Below are positions 5,604 to 12,860 of a stretch of DNA of 12,860 nt, piece after piece (positions within the stretch are counted from its first letter, which is position 1; every line of letters starts with the position of its first letter). The notes beneath the pieces were generated by a model, which saw only the letters and a list, made by a program, of their open reading frames with translations, had not been told where the DNA came from and searched no databases. The translations under genes were made by a program, and so were the position numbers. This DNA comes from Gemmatimonadales bacterium (GTDB lineage Bacteria; Gemmatimonadota; Gemmatimonadetes; Gemmatimonadales; GWC2-71-9). The stretch covers positions 1 through 12,860 of the forward strand of contig JAICPP010000079.1 in assembly GCA_025929805.1 (NCBI GenBank). Reading direction: 5' to 3'.

Positions 5604-8396
5604 ATGACCCATAGTCTGCTCCTTCGCCCCGACCGGCTGGCGGCTTTGCGCCAAACCGCCCTCCTGGACACACCCCCGGAAGAGGGGTTCGACCGGCTCA
5701 CCCGAATGGCCGCGCGCCTGCTCGGCGCTCCCACCTCACTCATTGCTCTGGTCACCGACGAGCGCCAGTTCTTTAAAAGTGCCATAGGGTTACCCGAACC
5801 CTGGGCGACTCGACGAACTGCGCCGCTGTCCTTCTCCTTCTGCTCCACAGTTGCGGGCACCGGCGAGCCACTCATCGTGGAAGATGCCCGGCGCCACCCT
5901 CTCCTCCGGCACAGCCAGGCGCTCCGAGAGTTGGGGTGGGTGGCATACGCCGGGGTGCCCCTGATCTCCCCCGATGGTCATGTATTGGGCAGCCTTTGTG
6001 TCGTCGACCGCATGCCACGGCTGTGGTCGGAGCGGGACATTGCGCTACTGCAAGATCTTGCGGCTTCGGCCGTAACCGAGATCGAGCTTCGCCGGGAAAT
6101 CGCTCGCCGGCGCCAGGCCGAGCAGGGCCACCGGGAAAACGAAGAGCAGCTGTACAGCACGTTCGAGCAGGCCGGGACCGGGATGGCGCTCATCTCACTG
6201 GACGGGCGCTGGATCCGGGTCAACCGGGCGTTGACCGAGCTGCTCGGGGTACCGGCAGACGATCTTGTCGGTTTCCCTGAGGAGGTCCGCACCCATCCGG
6301 CTGACGTGCCTGCCGACCGCGAGGCTCTTCGGCTTCTGCTCGCTGGGGAGACCCGCAGCTACACAGTAGAGAAGCGATTCCTCAAGCCTTCCGGGGAAGC
6401 AGTGTGGGCCTTGGTGAACGTGGCGCTGGTGGCGGGTGCCGAAGGACAGCCCTCACATCTCATCGCTGCCATCCAGGATATCACCGAGCGGAAATTGGCG
6501 GAGGCATCACTTCGAGCCCGGGAGGAAGGCTACCGGCTGATCATCCAGGGTTCGGGCCAGGCCATCCGGCAATGGGATCTGGTGACCGATCGGATGACCT
6601 GGGATCCCAACGTCGCTCCCCCGCTGGACTATTCCTGGTCTGACTTGGAAGACTCTGTTGACTGGTGGTATCAGAGAATCCACCCGGCCGATCGGGAGCG
6701 GGTAGTTCAGAGCATCGATGCGGCCATCACCAGCGGTGCCAGTACTTGGTCCCATGAGTACCGGTTTCAGACAGTTGCTGGCTCGTTCGCCGTGGTGGTG
6801 GATCGAGCATCGATCATTCGGGATGCCTCGGGACGCCCCGAGCGGGTAATTGCGGCGATGGCCGACATTACTCGATCCAGTGCGAGCGAACGGCTGGAGC
6901 AGGTTCTGCACGCTCTTCCCTTCGGAATCTGGCTGATGGACCGACAGGGACACATTGTTCTGGCCAACCCGGCAAGCCGCGCCATTTGGGAAGAAGTGCC
7001 TGATAGTCTCGAATGGCTCGATAGCCGCACCGCTTGGTGGGCGTCCAGCGGCCAGCCAGTCCAGCCGCAGGAGTGGGGTCCTTCCCGGGCGCTAATGCGA
7101 GGCGAGAGCTCGTTCGATGAGGAGGTGCTCATCGAAACGCCGGCCGGCCTGAGAAAAACCCTGCGCCTATCCTCCATTCCACTCAGCACGCCGGATGGCG
7201 AAATCTCCGGCGCCATCAGCCTGGCAGAGGACATCACCGAGACGAGAGCCCGCGATGCCGCGGAACGGCAGCGGGAGCAGCAGCTGCAACAGTCTCAGCG
7301 CCTGGAAGCAGTCGGGCGTCTGGCCGGAGGTATAGCGCACGATTTCAACAACCTCCTGACCGGAATTTTGAGCTATAGCGATTTGATCCTGCAGGAGCTT
7401 CGTCCCAACGATCCCCTCCGGAGCGACGTCGAGCAGATTCGCGATGCAGGTCAGCGTGCCGCGGGTCTGACTCGCCAGCTTCTCGCGTTCAGTCGCCGGC
7501 AGCTTCTGCGCCCGAGGGTGGTGTTATTGAACGCGACCGTCACGGAGCTCGCCCCCATGCTGCAGCGATTGCTGGGGACCGAGGTCCAGCTGGAAACCGC
7601 GCTCGATCCCGAGCTGGGTAACACCTGGGTGGATCCTGCCCAGGTGGAGCAAGCGTTGGTGAATCTGATCCTGAATGCCAGAGATGCCATGCCGGCCGGG
7701 GGAGTGGTCCGGATCGGCACCGCCAATGCGGAGCTCGAGGGCCAGGCCTACGTGTCCCTCACGGTGAGCGATACCGGCGTAGGCATCGACCCGTCGGCTC
7801 AACCCCGGATCTTCGAGCCGTTCTTTACGACCAAGCAGGGAGGGGGCGGCAGGGGGCTTGGACTTTCAACCGTATATGGCATCGTAGAGCAAAGCGGCGG
7901 AAGGATCGGCGTGGACAGCGCTCCAGGTCAGGGGGCGACATTCACGATTTATTTACCTCGATATTGGGGGCCCGAAGCCGCTATCGGGATCTCCGAGCAA
8001 CGAATGCCCGAGGTGGGGACTGAGACCCTTCTGTTGGTTGAAGACGAAGCTGCGGTTCGCTCATCGGTGCGGCGCTTGCTCGAGTGGCACGGGTACACCG
8101 TGCTCGAGGCTCGTAACGGAGAAGATGCACTCAGAGTTTTCGAGGCCCACGAGGGAGAGATTGATCTGGTACTGACCGACGTGACGATGCCGGGGATGAG
8201 CGGACATGAGCTGATCGAGAGGCTTCGAGCTCGCCGGCCCGGGCTCAAGGTCTTGTTCATGTCCGGCTACTCGGAGCGTGCGCTCACCACGAACGGATCC
8301 GTCTCTCCAGGAACCGGGTACCTGGAAAAGCCGTTTACGGTGGAGATGCTGATGCGGCGGTTGCGTGAGGTCTTACAACAAGAGCGTGAAAAGTGA
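5604..8396 (+). CDS. hybrid sensor histidine kinase (GAF, three PAS, HisKA, HATPase, receiver)
   Basis: A 930-residue cytoplasmic-type hybrid kinase with no membrane segments. Approximate domains: GAF 25-165, PAS 180-296, PAS 305-425, PAS 430-543 and HisKA 560-630. The phospho-acceptor His579 lies in GGIAHDFNNLL. HATPase 670-785 has Asn691 in LNARDAM, DTGVGI, FEPFFTTK and GRGLGLSTVYGIV. A C-terminal receiver (808-925) has acidic residues 813-815, phospho-acceptor Asp859 in LTDVTMPGMSG and Lys909. The kinase core is of the type that phosphorylates its own receiver and a partner regulator. No output domain and no response-regulator gene are present nearby, so it is an orphan. The reading frame runs back to a TTG at 5484, but ATG 5604 begins the conserved GAF lead-in (LLLRPDRLAALRQTALLDTP); its ribosome site is weak (GGGG). 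The last codons and the TGA lie inside a heptamer array. Confidence 0.92.
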   Translation: MTHSLLLRPDRLAALRQTALLDTPPEEGFDRLTRMAARLLGAPTSLIALVTDERQFFKSAIGLPEPWATRRTAPLSFSFCSTVAGTGEPLIVEDARRHPLLRHSQALRELGWVAYAGVPLISPDGHVLGSLCVVDRMPRLWSERDIALLQDLAASAVTEIELRREIARRRQAEQGHRENEEQLYSTFEQAGTGMALISLDGRWIRVNRALTELLGVPADDLVGFPEEVRTHPADVPADREALRLLLAGETRSYTVEKRFLKPSGEAVWALVNVALVAGAEGQPSHLIAAIQDITERKLAEASLRAREEGYRLIIQGSGQAIRQWDLVTDRMTWDPNVAPPLDYSWSDLEDSVDWWYQRIHPADRERVVQSIDAAITSGASTWSHEYRFQTVAGSFAVVVDRASIIRDASGRPERVIAAMADITRSSASERLEQVLHALPFGIWLMDRQGHIVLANPASRAIWEEVPDSLEWLDSRTAWWASSGQPVQPQEWGPSRALMRGESSFDEEVLIETPAGLRKTLRLSSIPLSTPDGEISGAISLAEDITETRARDAAERQREQQLQQSQRLEAVGRLAGGIAHDFNNLLTGILSYSDLILQELRPNDPLRSDVEQIRDAGQRAAGLTRQLLAFSRRQLLRPRVVLLNATVTELAPMLQRLLGTEVQLETALDPELGNTWVDPAQVEQALVNLILNARDAMPAGGVVRIGTANAELEGQAYVSLTVSDTGVGIDPSAQPRIFEPFFTTKQGGGGRGLGLSTVYGIVEQSGGRIGVDSAPGQGATFTIYLPRYWGPEAAIGISEQRMPEVGTETLLLVEDEAAVRSSVRRLLEWHGYTVLEARNGEDALRVFEAHEGEIDLVLTDVTMPGMSGHELIERLRARRPGLKVLFMSGYSERALTTNGSVSPGTGYLEKPFTVEMLMRRLREVLQQEREK

Positions 8397-8480
8397 AGAG
8401 TGAAAAGTGAACAGGGAAAGGGAACAAGCCGCCCTTTCACAGTTACTTCTTACTTTTCACTCTTCTCTTTCACTGTTCAC
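8386..8480. repeat. Inverted heptamer arrays (unit GTGAARA) spanning two gene ends
   Basis: The left arm holds four clean 7-bp units fitting GTGAAVA (8386-8413), then two decayed ones. The right arm (8434-8480), read on the minus strand, holds seven units of the same type, five of 7 bp and two of 6 bp. Bases 8395-8408 and 8452-8465 are perfectly complementary over 14 bp. The element lies between the convergent kinase and HAD genes and reaches into both. The kinase stop (8394-8396) and the HAD stop (8457-8459) are TGA triplets supplied by the repeat units. It has the same architecture as the arrays at 100-168 and 2432-2538. Confidence 0.85.
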
Positions 8481-9137
8481 GCGTCTGGTTGGCCCCGCTA
8501 TCAAAGTGACGAGATCGGACGGCGACTCCAGCCAATAATCAGGCTGGGTACTCTCCAGATGGGACCGCCCGAATGGGCCCCATAGGGCTGCCGCGGTCCG
8601 TACCCCGGCCGCGCGCCCCGCGTGCATGTCGTGAATGCTGTCTCCCACATACACCGTGCTCCGCGGATCGGCCCCGAGCAGAGTCAGCGCCTTCTCCACC
8701 GGTTCCGGATGTGGTTTGGGATTGCTGACTTCGTCGGCGCACACCATGACATCCATCAATGCCTCGAGACCTACCAGCGTGAGACCGCGGAGCGCACCCT
8801 GCCGGTTCTTGCTGGTGACCAGGCCGGTGACAATACCCGTGGCTTTGATCTCCCGGATTGCTTCGAGCACGCCGGGGTAAATCGTGACCATCCGGTCGTG
8901 GTGTTTGAGGTTGTATTCCCGGTACGTGGCGATCATTGCCTCCAGAACCTCGGGCGAATCGCGCCACTGGGAGAATTGAACATGCAGCGGTGTGCCGACC
9001 CCCCGGAGCCACTCCTCGTCCGTTCGGGCCGGCAGGTTGTGATGGGTAAGCGTGTGATGGTAGCTGTCGAGGATGAGCCTGATCGAGTCGATCAGGGTTC
9101 CGTCGAGGTCGAAGAGAACGGTGTGAAGTTGGGGCAT
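8457..9137 (-). CDS. HAD-superfamily phosphatase (Gph/PpaX-like)
   Basis: A 226-residue haloacid-dehalogenase-type hydrolase with all four motifs: FDLDGT with nucleophile Asp10 and acid/base Asp12, LVTSKN with Thr108/Ser109, NPKPHP with Lys141, and GDSIHD with Asp166 and Asp170. The helical insert after motif I is a C1 cap. Length and cap match phosphoglycolate phosphatase and the pyrophosphatase PpaX; the substrate cannot be decided from the sequence. ATG at 9137 is preferred over TTG at 9146 because it begins directly before the conserved core; neither has a clear ribosome site. The start lies inside the helicase gene, 46 nt before that gene's stop, so coupled translation is likely. The final residues (VNSEREE) and stop are encoded by the heptamer array. 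Confidence 0.9.
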   Translation of the reverse strand: MPQLHTVLFDLDGTLIDSIRLILDSYHHTLTHHNLPARTDEEWLRGVGTPLHVQFSQWRDSPEVLEAMIATYREYNLKHHDRMVTIYPGVLEAIREIKATGIVTGLVTSKNRQGALRGLTLVGLEALMDVMVCADEVSNPKPHPEPVEKALTLLGADPRSTVYVGDSIHDMHAGRAAGVRTAAALWGPFGRSHLESTQPDYWLESPSDLVTLIAGPTRRVNSEREE

Positions 9138-11392
9138 TCCCGACAAGCTAGCTGAGCCGAGTCGGCTTTCGCAGGTCCGAACAGCACCAGGCCGGTTAGG
9201 CGAACTTCGAGCCCGTCTACTCGCCCCCGCCGGCTGGGCAGCCGCCCGAGAAGCGATGTCAACTGTGAGTCTGGTGCGTCTGCCATTCGCTCGATCAACA
9301 TTGCCTCACCCGCCGAATGTCCGCCCGCCACAAAGGCCAGGGCCCGATCCAGCTCGGCGAGGCGCCCGGCTTGGTGTCGCCTGGCCGCCTCCTTGACCAG
9401 CAATTGGAGCCGGCACACGACTCGGCGGGCTGCCGGGTTTGGATCGAGTACGGTCCATCGCTGACCCCGAGTAAAGGCGATGCGGTCACGAACCATTTGC
9501 GTGATCAGGCAAAGCCACTCGTTGAGCCGGGCAGAGTCTGCCGGCACCACCTCGGCTTGTTCCGCAGCTGCAATCAACTTGGGCTCGATGACCTTGGGAG
9601 CCTCGGTCCAGCTACCGTCCGGCTCCATCCAGATCACGGTTACAGCGAGTGGATGGGGCTGACCTGCGATCCACAAGGCAAAGCCCGCCAAAAGACCAGG
9701 GCTGGGGGCGTGAACGGAGGCCACCCCGCATCGGAGCGGCGAGCTCCTGAAGCGTTGCGCCAGCTCGGCCCGCCACCTCCAGATCTGCCTGCCTCTCTCT
9801 CCCAGCCCAGCGGATGCCGGGAGCCCTGCCTTCCGCGCCAATAGTGCTTCGAGTCTGAGCTTCCGTTCCATTAGTGGCGGCAACCCGAACTGTACTACCT
9901 CTATCTCTGGGTGTTGCGAGCCGTAGCGCGCGGATCGACCCTCCCGTTGCTCCATTCGCATTGGGGTCCACGGCAAGTCGTAGTGCACCACACGGGCCGC
10001 GCGCTGGAGGTCGAGCCCCTCTGCGGCCACATCCGTTACGATGAGATGGGACGGTGCGAGGCTCGATGTCGTCGGCTCGCGAAACCATCCGAGCACGGCA
10101 GCCCGCGGGAGAATGGTGTTGCCGATGCCGGCGCGATCGCCGGTGCACCAGGCAAGGCGAAGGTGAGACAGGCGCTTGCGGATATACCTTGCCGTGTCAC
10201 GGAAGGCCGTAAAGACGAGGGTGGGAACTGCGTCTGCCAGTGCGTCTCGGAGACAATTCAGCTTCTCGTCTGATTCGGCGGCCGCCATGTCGGCATGATG
10301 AATGAGAGTGTCGATGACGCCCAGATCGTCCAGTTCGATCTCTGATGCGGAAGTAGTACTCGGCAGCATTTCCCACCAGACCAGCTGATCGGCCAGGCGG
10401 CGGGTAAAGCGTCTCAGCTCTCCTCGGTCGATGGTCCTCCCTGCCTGCGCCGCATCACGGGCGTGGAGCAGCAGCCTGCGATAGCGCCCCAGCGCGCACC
10501 CGAATGCGGCTGGACTCGAGGAGAGTGCCCGAAGGAGGACCCCTCGTATCAACGCCGCTATCGAATCGGACTTCGAAAAGCGGAGCTGATTCAGCCCTTC
10601 CAACGAGCCAATCATGGCAGAGTCGGAAACGCATGGAGTGCCGTGGGTCCAGATTTTCTGTGGACGTCCGGCATTCACCACTTCGCTCTCGAAGACAAGG
10701 CGGCCGAGTGCTGCCACCGAACACTCGCTGGTGAGCATCGCCCGTAGCGAGCTCACGCCGTCGAGGATCAGCGCGTCGTCCGGCACCGCCAGCAGCAGCT
10801 GATGAGCCAGGTCAAGCACCCGGTTGACGATCGGGGTTCCGGTGACGAGCAGGGTGAGGCGTCCGACGAGCCACGGCGCCAGTATTCGGTATCGCCTGGT
10901 ATGGGGATTCCGAAAGTGGTGACTCTCATCGATGATGACCAGCCCGCGGGTGGAACGGGGCAGCCGGCCCCGGCTGACTTGTTCGTGGGTGCAGAGGGTC
11001 ACCGGAACGCCCAGGCGGTCTGCGGTGGCCAGCCATTGTGACGCGAGTGATGCCGGAATGAGGCAGGCAGTAGGACCACGATTCAGGGCCGCGGCCACAG
11101 CGAGGGCTATAAAAGTCTTTCCGCTCCCTATTGAGTCGGCCAGGAGAGCCCCTCGATATCGCCGTATGGCCGCCAGCACCCGCTTGAAGCTGAGAACCTG
11201 TTCCGGCAGCAGCCACGAAGGTGGAGTGGCACGGTCCTCTGGAGGAGCGAGGCTATGCGCCAGCGAGCTGACTACCGCTGCCCCGCTGGCGGCTGGACCG
11301 GGGCGGAGTGCCGTCAGCAGCGGGTCGGGAACGCCGATGAGCGACTCAGCGACGATGGCCGGGGACGCCGTGCACCACGGCTCGAAGGGCAC
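9092..11392 (-). CDS. SF2 helicase/translocase of SNF2 type, paired with a DNA methyltransferase
   Basis: About 766 residues if GTG 11392 is the start. RecA-like domain 1 has Walker A in ADSIGSGKT (85-93, Lys92), Walker B DESH (155-158) and motif III TGTP (184-187). A long, mostly helical insert separates it from domain 2, which begins near residue 388. Domain 2 has motif V TDVAAEGLDLQ (453-463) and motif VI MEQREGRSARYG (480-491; Arg486, Arg489). The layout fits SNF2/RapA-like double-strand DNA translocases. The C-terminal 250 residues match no domain I recognise, and I see no nuclease motif. The frame stays open to a TTG at 11560, but GTG 11392 is the last GTG/ATG that leaves a normal lead-in to Walker A; ATG 11497 is an alternative. 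It overlaps the methyltransferase by about 47 nt and the HAD gene by 46 nt. Likely part of a restriction or phage-defence module. Confidence 0.85.
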   Translation of the reverse strand: MPFEPWCTASPAIVAESLIGVPDPLLTALRPGPAASGAAVVSSLAHSLAPPEDRATPPSWLLPEQVLSFKRVLAAIRRYRGALLADSIGSGKTFIALAVAAALNRGPTACLIPASLASQWLATADRLGVPVTLCTHEQVSRGRLPRSTRGLVIIDESHHFRNPHTRRYRILAPWLVGRLTLLVTGTPIVNRVLDLAHQLLLAVPDDALILDGVSSLRAMLTSECSVAALGRLVFESEVVNAGRPQKIWTHGTPCVSDSAMIGSLEGLNQLRFSKSDSIAALIRGVLLRALSSSPAAFGCALGRYRRLLLHARDAAQAGRTIDRGELRRFTRRLADQLVWWEMLPSTTSASEIELDDLGVIDTLIHHADMAAAESDEKLNCLRDALADAVPTLVFTAFRDTARYIRKRLSHLRLAWCTGDRAGIGNTILPRAAVLGWFREPTTSSLAPSHLIVTDVAAEGLDLQRAARVVHYDLPWTPMRMEQREGRSARYGSQHPEIEVVQFGLPPLMERKLRLEALLARKAGLPASAGLGERGRQIWRWRAELAQRFRSSPLRCGVASVHAPSPGLLAGFALWIAGQPHPLAVTVIWMEPDGSWTEAPKVIEPKLIAAAEQAEVVPADSARLNEWLCLITQMVRDRIAFTRGQRWTVLDPNPAARRVVCRLQLLVKEAARRHQAGRLAELDRALAFVAGGHSAGEAMLIERMADAPDSQLTSLLGRLPSRRGRVDGLEVRLTGLVLFGPAKADSAQLACRECPNFTPFSSTSTEP

Positions 11393-12860
11393 TCTGGGCC
11401 GACCGTGAAAGACCGAGGTGCCGCGCGGCCAATTCGTCCAGGTCGGTCTGGATGAGGGCTCCAGTTCGTCCGTTTTTTCCCAGGCCGGCGAGTGTTGCAT
11501 CAGCCAACACGGATCGGGGACAAGGGAGGCGGGACACGACTTGTGCGTTGAAGCGGGCAAAACCTCCGGCAGCGGGCACCGCGCCCAGCCGGGCGATGGC
11601 TCGGATCCAGGTAGAGTTCAGCCACGCTGCCAGTGCGTTGGCTCGGCTGGCGCTTCCGACTGGAGCTATGTAACAGCTGTTGAGCGGGATACGCTCGAGA
11701 TCGGACCGGGAAATCAGTGCCAATGCGGTCAGTCGGCGGGCGAGATCCGACCACACCACGCGATAACGGGCGAGTGCCGGCCGCACTCGGAACAGCGTCC
11801 ACAACTGACCGCCTCGATAATCGCGCCTGGCTCGCAGGGCAGCCTGGTGGGATTCCAGATATGCAGCGGCTTTGGGAGGTAGACGGAGCGCCGGCCTTCC
11901 CTGACTATCATGAGTCCACAAGAGTCTGCGGCGGCAGTGACACCGGAAAGGCTTCACATCGCGGCCCCGCACAGCCCAACGCAAAACCTCGGGCTCGAGA
12001 TCAGGTGGTGGATCAAGGAACACTCGGTTTAGCCCGGTCTTGATCCCCAGATGACAGGTGATGCTTTCACTCAAGCTGGCATGGTCTTGCCTCAGCCCGG
12101 TGACCACCTCGCGAACCTCAGACTCAGCCAGAATCCAAGGACCTCCTCCCGAAAGCTCCCATTGCCTCAGTCGGGTTCCGCTTTCGGGATGCAGGGTGGT
12201 GCGCACCCGGTGTTCCCGCAACGGCGTCGATTTGCTCGCAACCAAGGCCAATGGGTACACCGTTGCATCAAATGAGGCTTCGGGGGTGCCGGTAAGGTCG
12301 GCAATCACGTGAAGCGTGGCGGTACTGGCCAGTTCGTGCCGGGCGACTGCACCATACGTTGCGGTCATTACCTTGGCCGGGACCAGCATGGCGACCGTTC
12401 CGCCAGGTGCGCACAGCTCGAAAGCCCGTTCCAGGAACGCCACTGCCAGATCCGGTGAGTTGCCGAACGACCTGCTTCTTATCCTCCACCAGCGGTATCG
12501 GCCTTCGAGCTGCCTGCGGATCTGCGGCTGAATTGCTTCTGATCTGAGCCAGGGGGGATTCCCCATAACGATGTCGAAGCCGCCTCGGGCAAAGACATCC
12601 GCGAAATGGCTCTGATAGTGGAACCATGGGACCTCACCATTATCAGACAGTCTCCGCCGTGCCTGCCGCAGTCCTCGCAGGCACGAGCGTATCCGTTTCA
12701 GGCGGCTGCACAGCTTCGGATCTAAGCCTCGCTTGCGTCCGAACAGATCCAGTGTTCGGGCTTGTTGTAGGCACTGCGCGATCGCGTCAATCTGTTTCTG
12801 TTCGGCTGCCTGGAGTGCGTGGCCGAGCGCCCGCCTATCGGCTGCATCGAGCAGCCGCCC
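11346..12860 (-). CDS. Eco57I-like adenine-N6 DNA methyltransferase, 5' end beyond the window
   Basis: The frame is open from the right edge to the stop at 11346-11348, giving the C-terminal 504 residues. About 80 helical residues come first. Then GGFDIVMGNPPW appears (N101-P-P-W104, counted from the window edge), the catalytic motif IV of gamma-class adenine-N6 methyltransferases, followed by the rest of the catalytic domain (LCAPGGTVAMLVPAKVM). The C-terminal half looks like a TaqI/Eco57I-type target-recognition domain: VRGRDVKPF, PLNSCYIAP, LAAWLNSTW and GGFARFNAQVVSRLP. The SAM-binding motif I (FxGxG type) must lie upstream, outside the window. An internal ATG at 12566 is not the start, since conserved sequence continues before it. 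It is the upstream member of a pair with the helicase. It probably marks host DNA; whether it also restricts cannot be judged here. Confidence 0.9.
   Translation of the reverse strand, partial: GRLLDAADRRALGHALQAAEQKQIDAIAQCLQQARTLDLFGRKRGLDPKLCSRLKRIRSCLRGLRQARRRLSDNGEVPWFHYQSHFADVFARGGFDIVMGNPPWLRSEAIQPQIRRQLEGRYRWWRIRSRSFGNSPDLAVAFLERAFELCAPGGTVAMLVPAKVMTATYGAVARHELASTATLHVIADLTGTPEASFDATVYPLALVASKSTPLREHRVRTTLHPESGTRLRQWELSGGGPWILAESEVREVVTGLRQDHASLSESITCHLGIKTGLNRVFLDPPPDLEPEVLRWAVRGRDVKPFRCHCRRRLLWTHDSQGRPALRLPPKAAAYLESHQAALRARRDYRGGQLWTLFRVRPALARYRVVWSDLARRLTALALISRSDLERIPLNSCYIAPVGSASRANALAAWLNSTWIRAIARLGAVPAAGGFARFNAQVVSRLPCPRSVLADATLAGLGKNGRTGALIQTDLDELAARHLGLSRSAQSALRAVVHGVPGHRR

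Noticed and set aside
11346..12566. Methyltransferase as a complete 406-residue gene starting at ATG 12566
   Set aside because: Translating upstream gives ARGGFDIV directly before MGNPPW and the frame stays open to the window edge, so the gene is longer and truncated by the window.
9092..12860. Firm assignment of the pair as DISARM or BREX
   Set aside because: Only two generic components are visible, in an order that differs from the DISARM class 1 layout I recall, and no diagnostic partner gene is in the window.

Overview
The window is a GC-rich bacterial chromosomal segment with tightly packed, mostly housekeeping genes. No single gene fixes the phylum. The GC content, the tRNA without an encoded CCA end, the multi-PAS hybrid kinase and the heptamer-rich intergenic DNA would fit Gemmatimonadota or another GC-rich soil lineage, but this is a weak guess.

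Layout, left to right. A tRNA-Asn(GTT) at 4-76 (+) faces a two-gene minus-strand unit: a TrhA/hemolysin III-family membrane protein (1755-2384) followed 6 nt later by malate synthase A (174-1748). A divergent 204-bp gap leads to a GT4 glycosyltransferase (2589-3737, +), which converges with 8 nt to spare on a minus-strand phosphate-uptake operon: a DUF47/PhoU-like protein (4786-5406) and a PiT phosphate permease (3746-4783). A sigma70-like promoter for that operon lies at 5443-5470. Divergently, a 930-residue hybrid histidine kinase (GAF-PAS-PAS-PAS-HisKA-HATPase-REC, 5604-8396, +) starts behind two tandem hairpins. It converges on a minus-strand block running in from the right edge: the C-terminal 504 residues of an Eco57I-like adenine-N6 DNA methyltransferase (11346 to beyond 12860), an SF2/SNF2-type helicase (9092 to about 11392) and a HAD phosphatase (8457-9137). 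These three genes overlap end to start by roughly 46 nt each and look co-transcribed.

Two things deserve attention. First, three of the larger intergenic gaps (100-168, 2432-2538, 8386-8480) have the same architecture with unrelated sequence. Each has two inverted arms built of tandem degenerate 7-bp units around a short spacer. The unit is GTCTAGR at the first, GGACCRG at the second and GTGAARA at the third. The first two have exactly four units per arm. In the third, the array supplies the stop codons and last residues of both converging genes. Unit length and layout are conserved while sequence is not, which argues against a dispersed mobile repeat and for local generation, or for selection on structure.

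Second, the methyltransferase-helicase pair is a candidate phage-defence or restriction module. No nuclease is visible, and the gene order and partners that would name a known system lie outside the window, so it stays unassigned.
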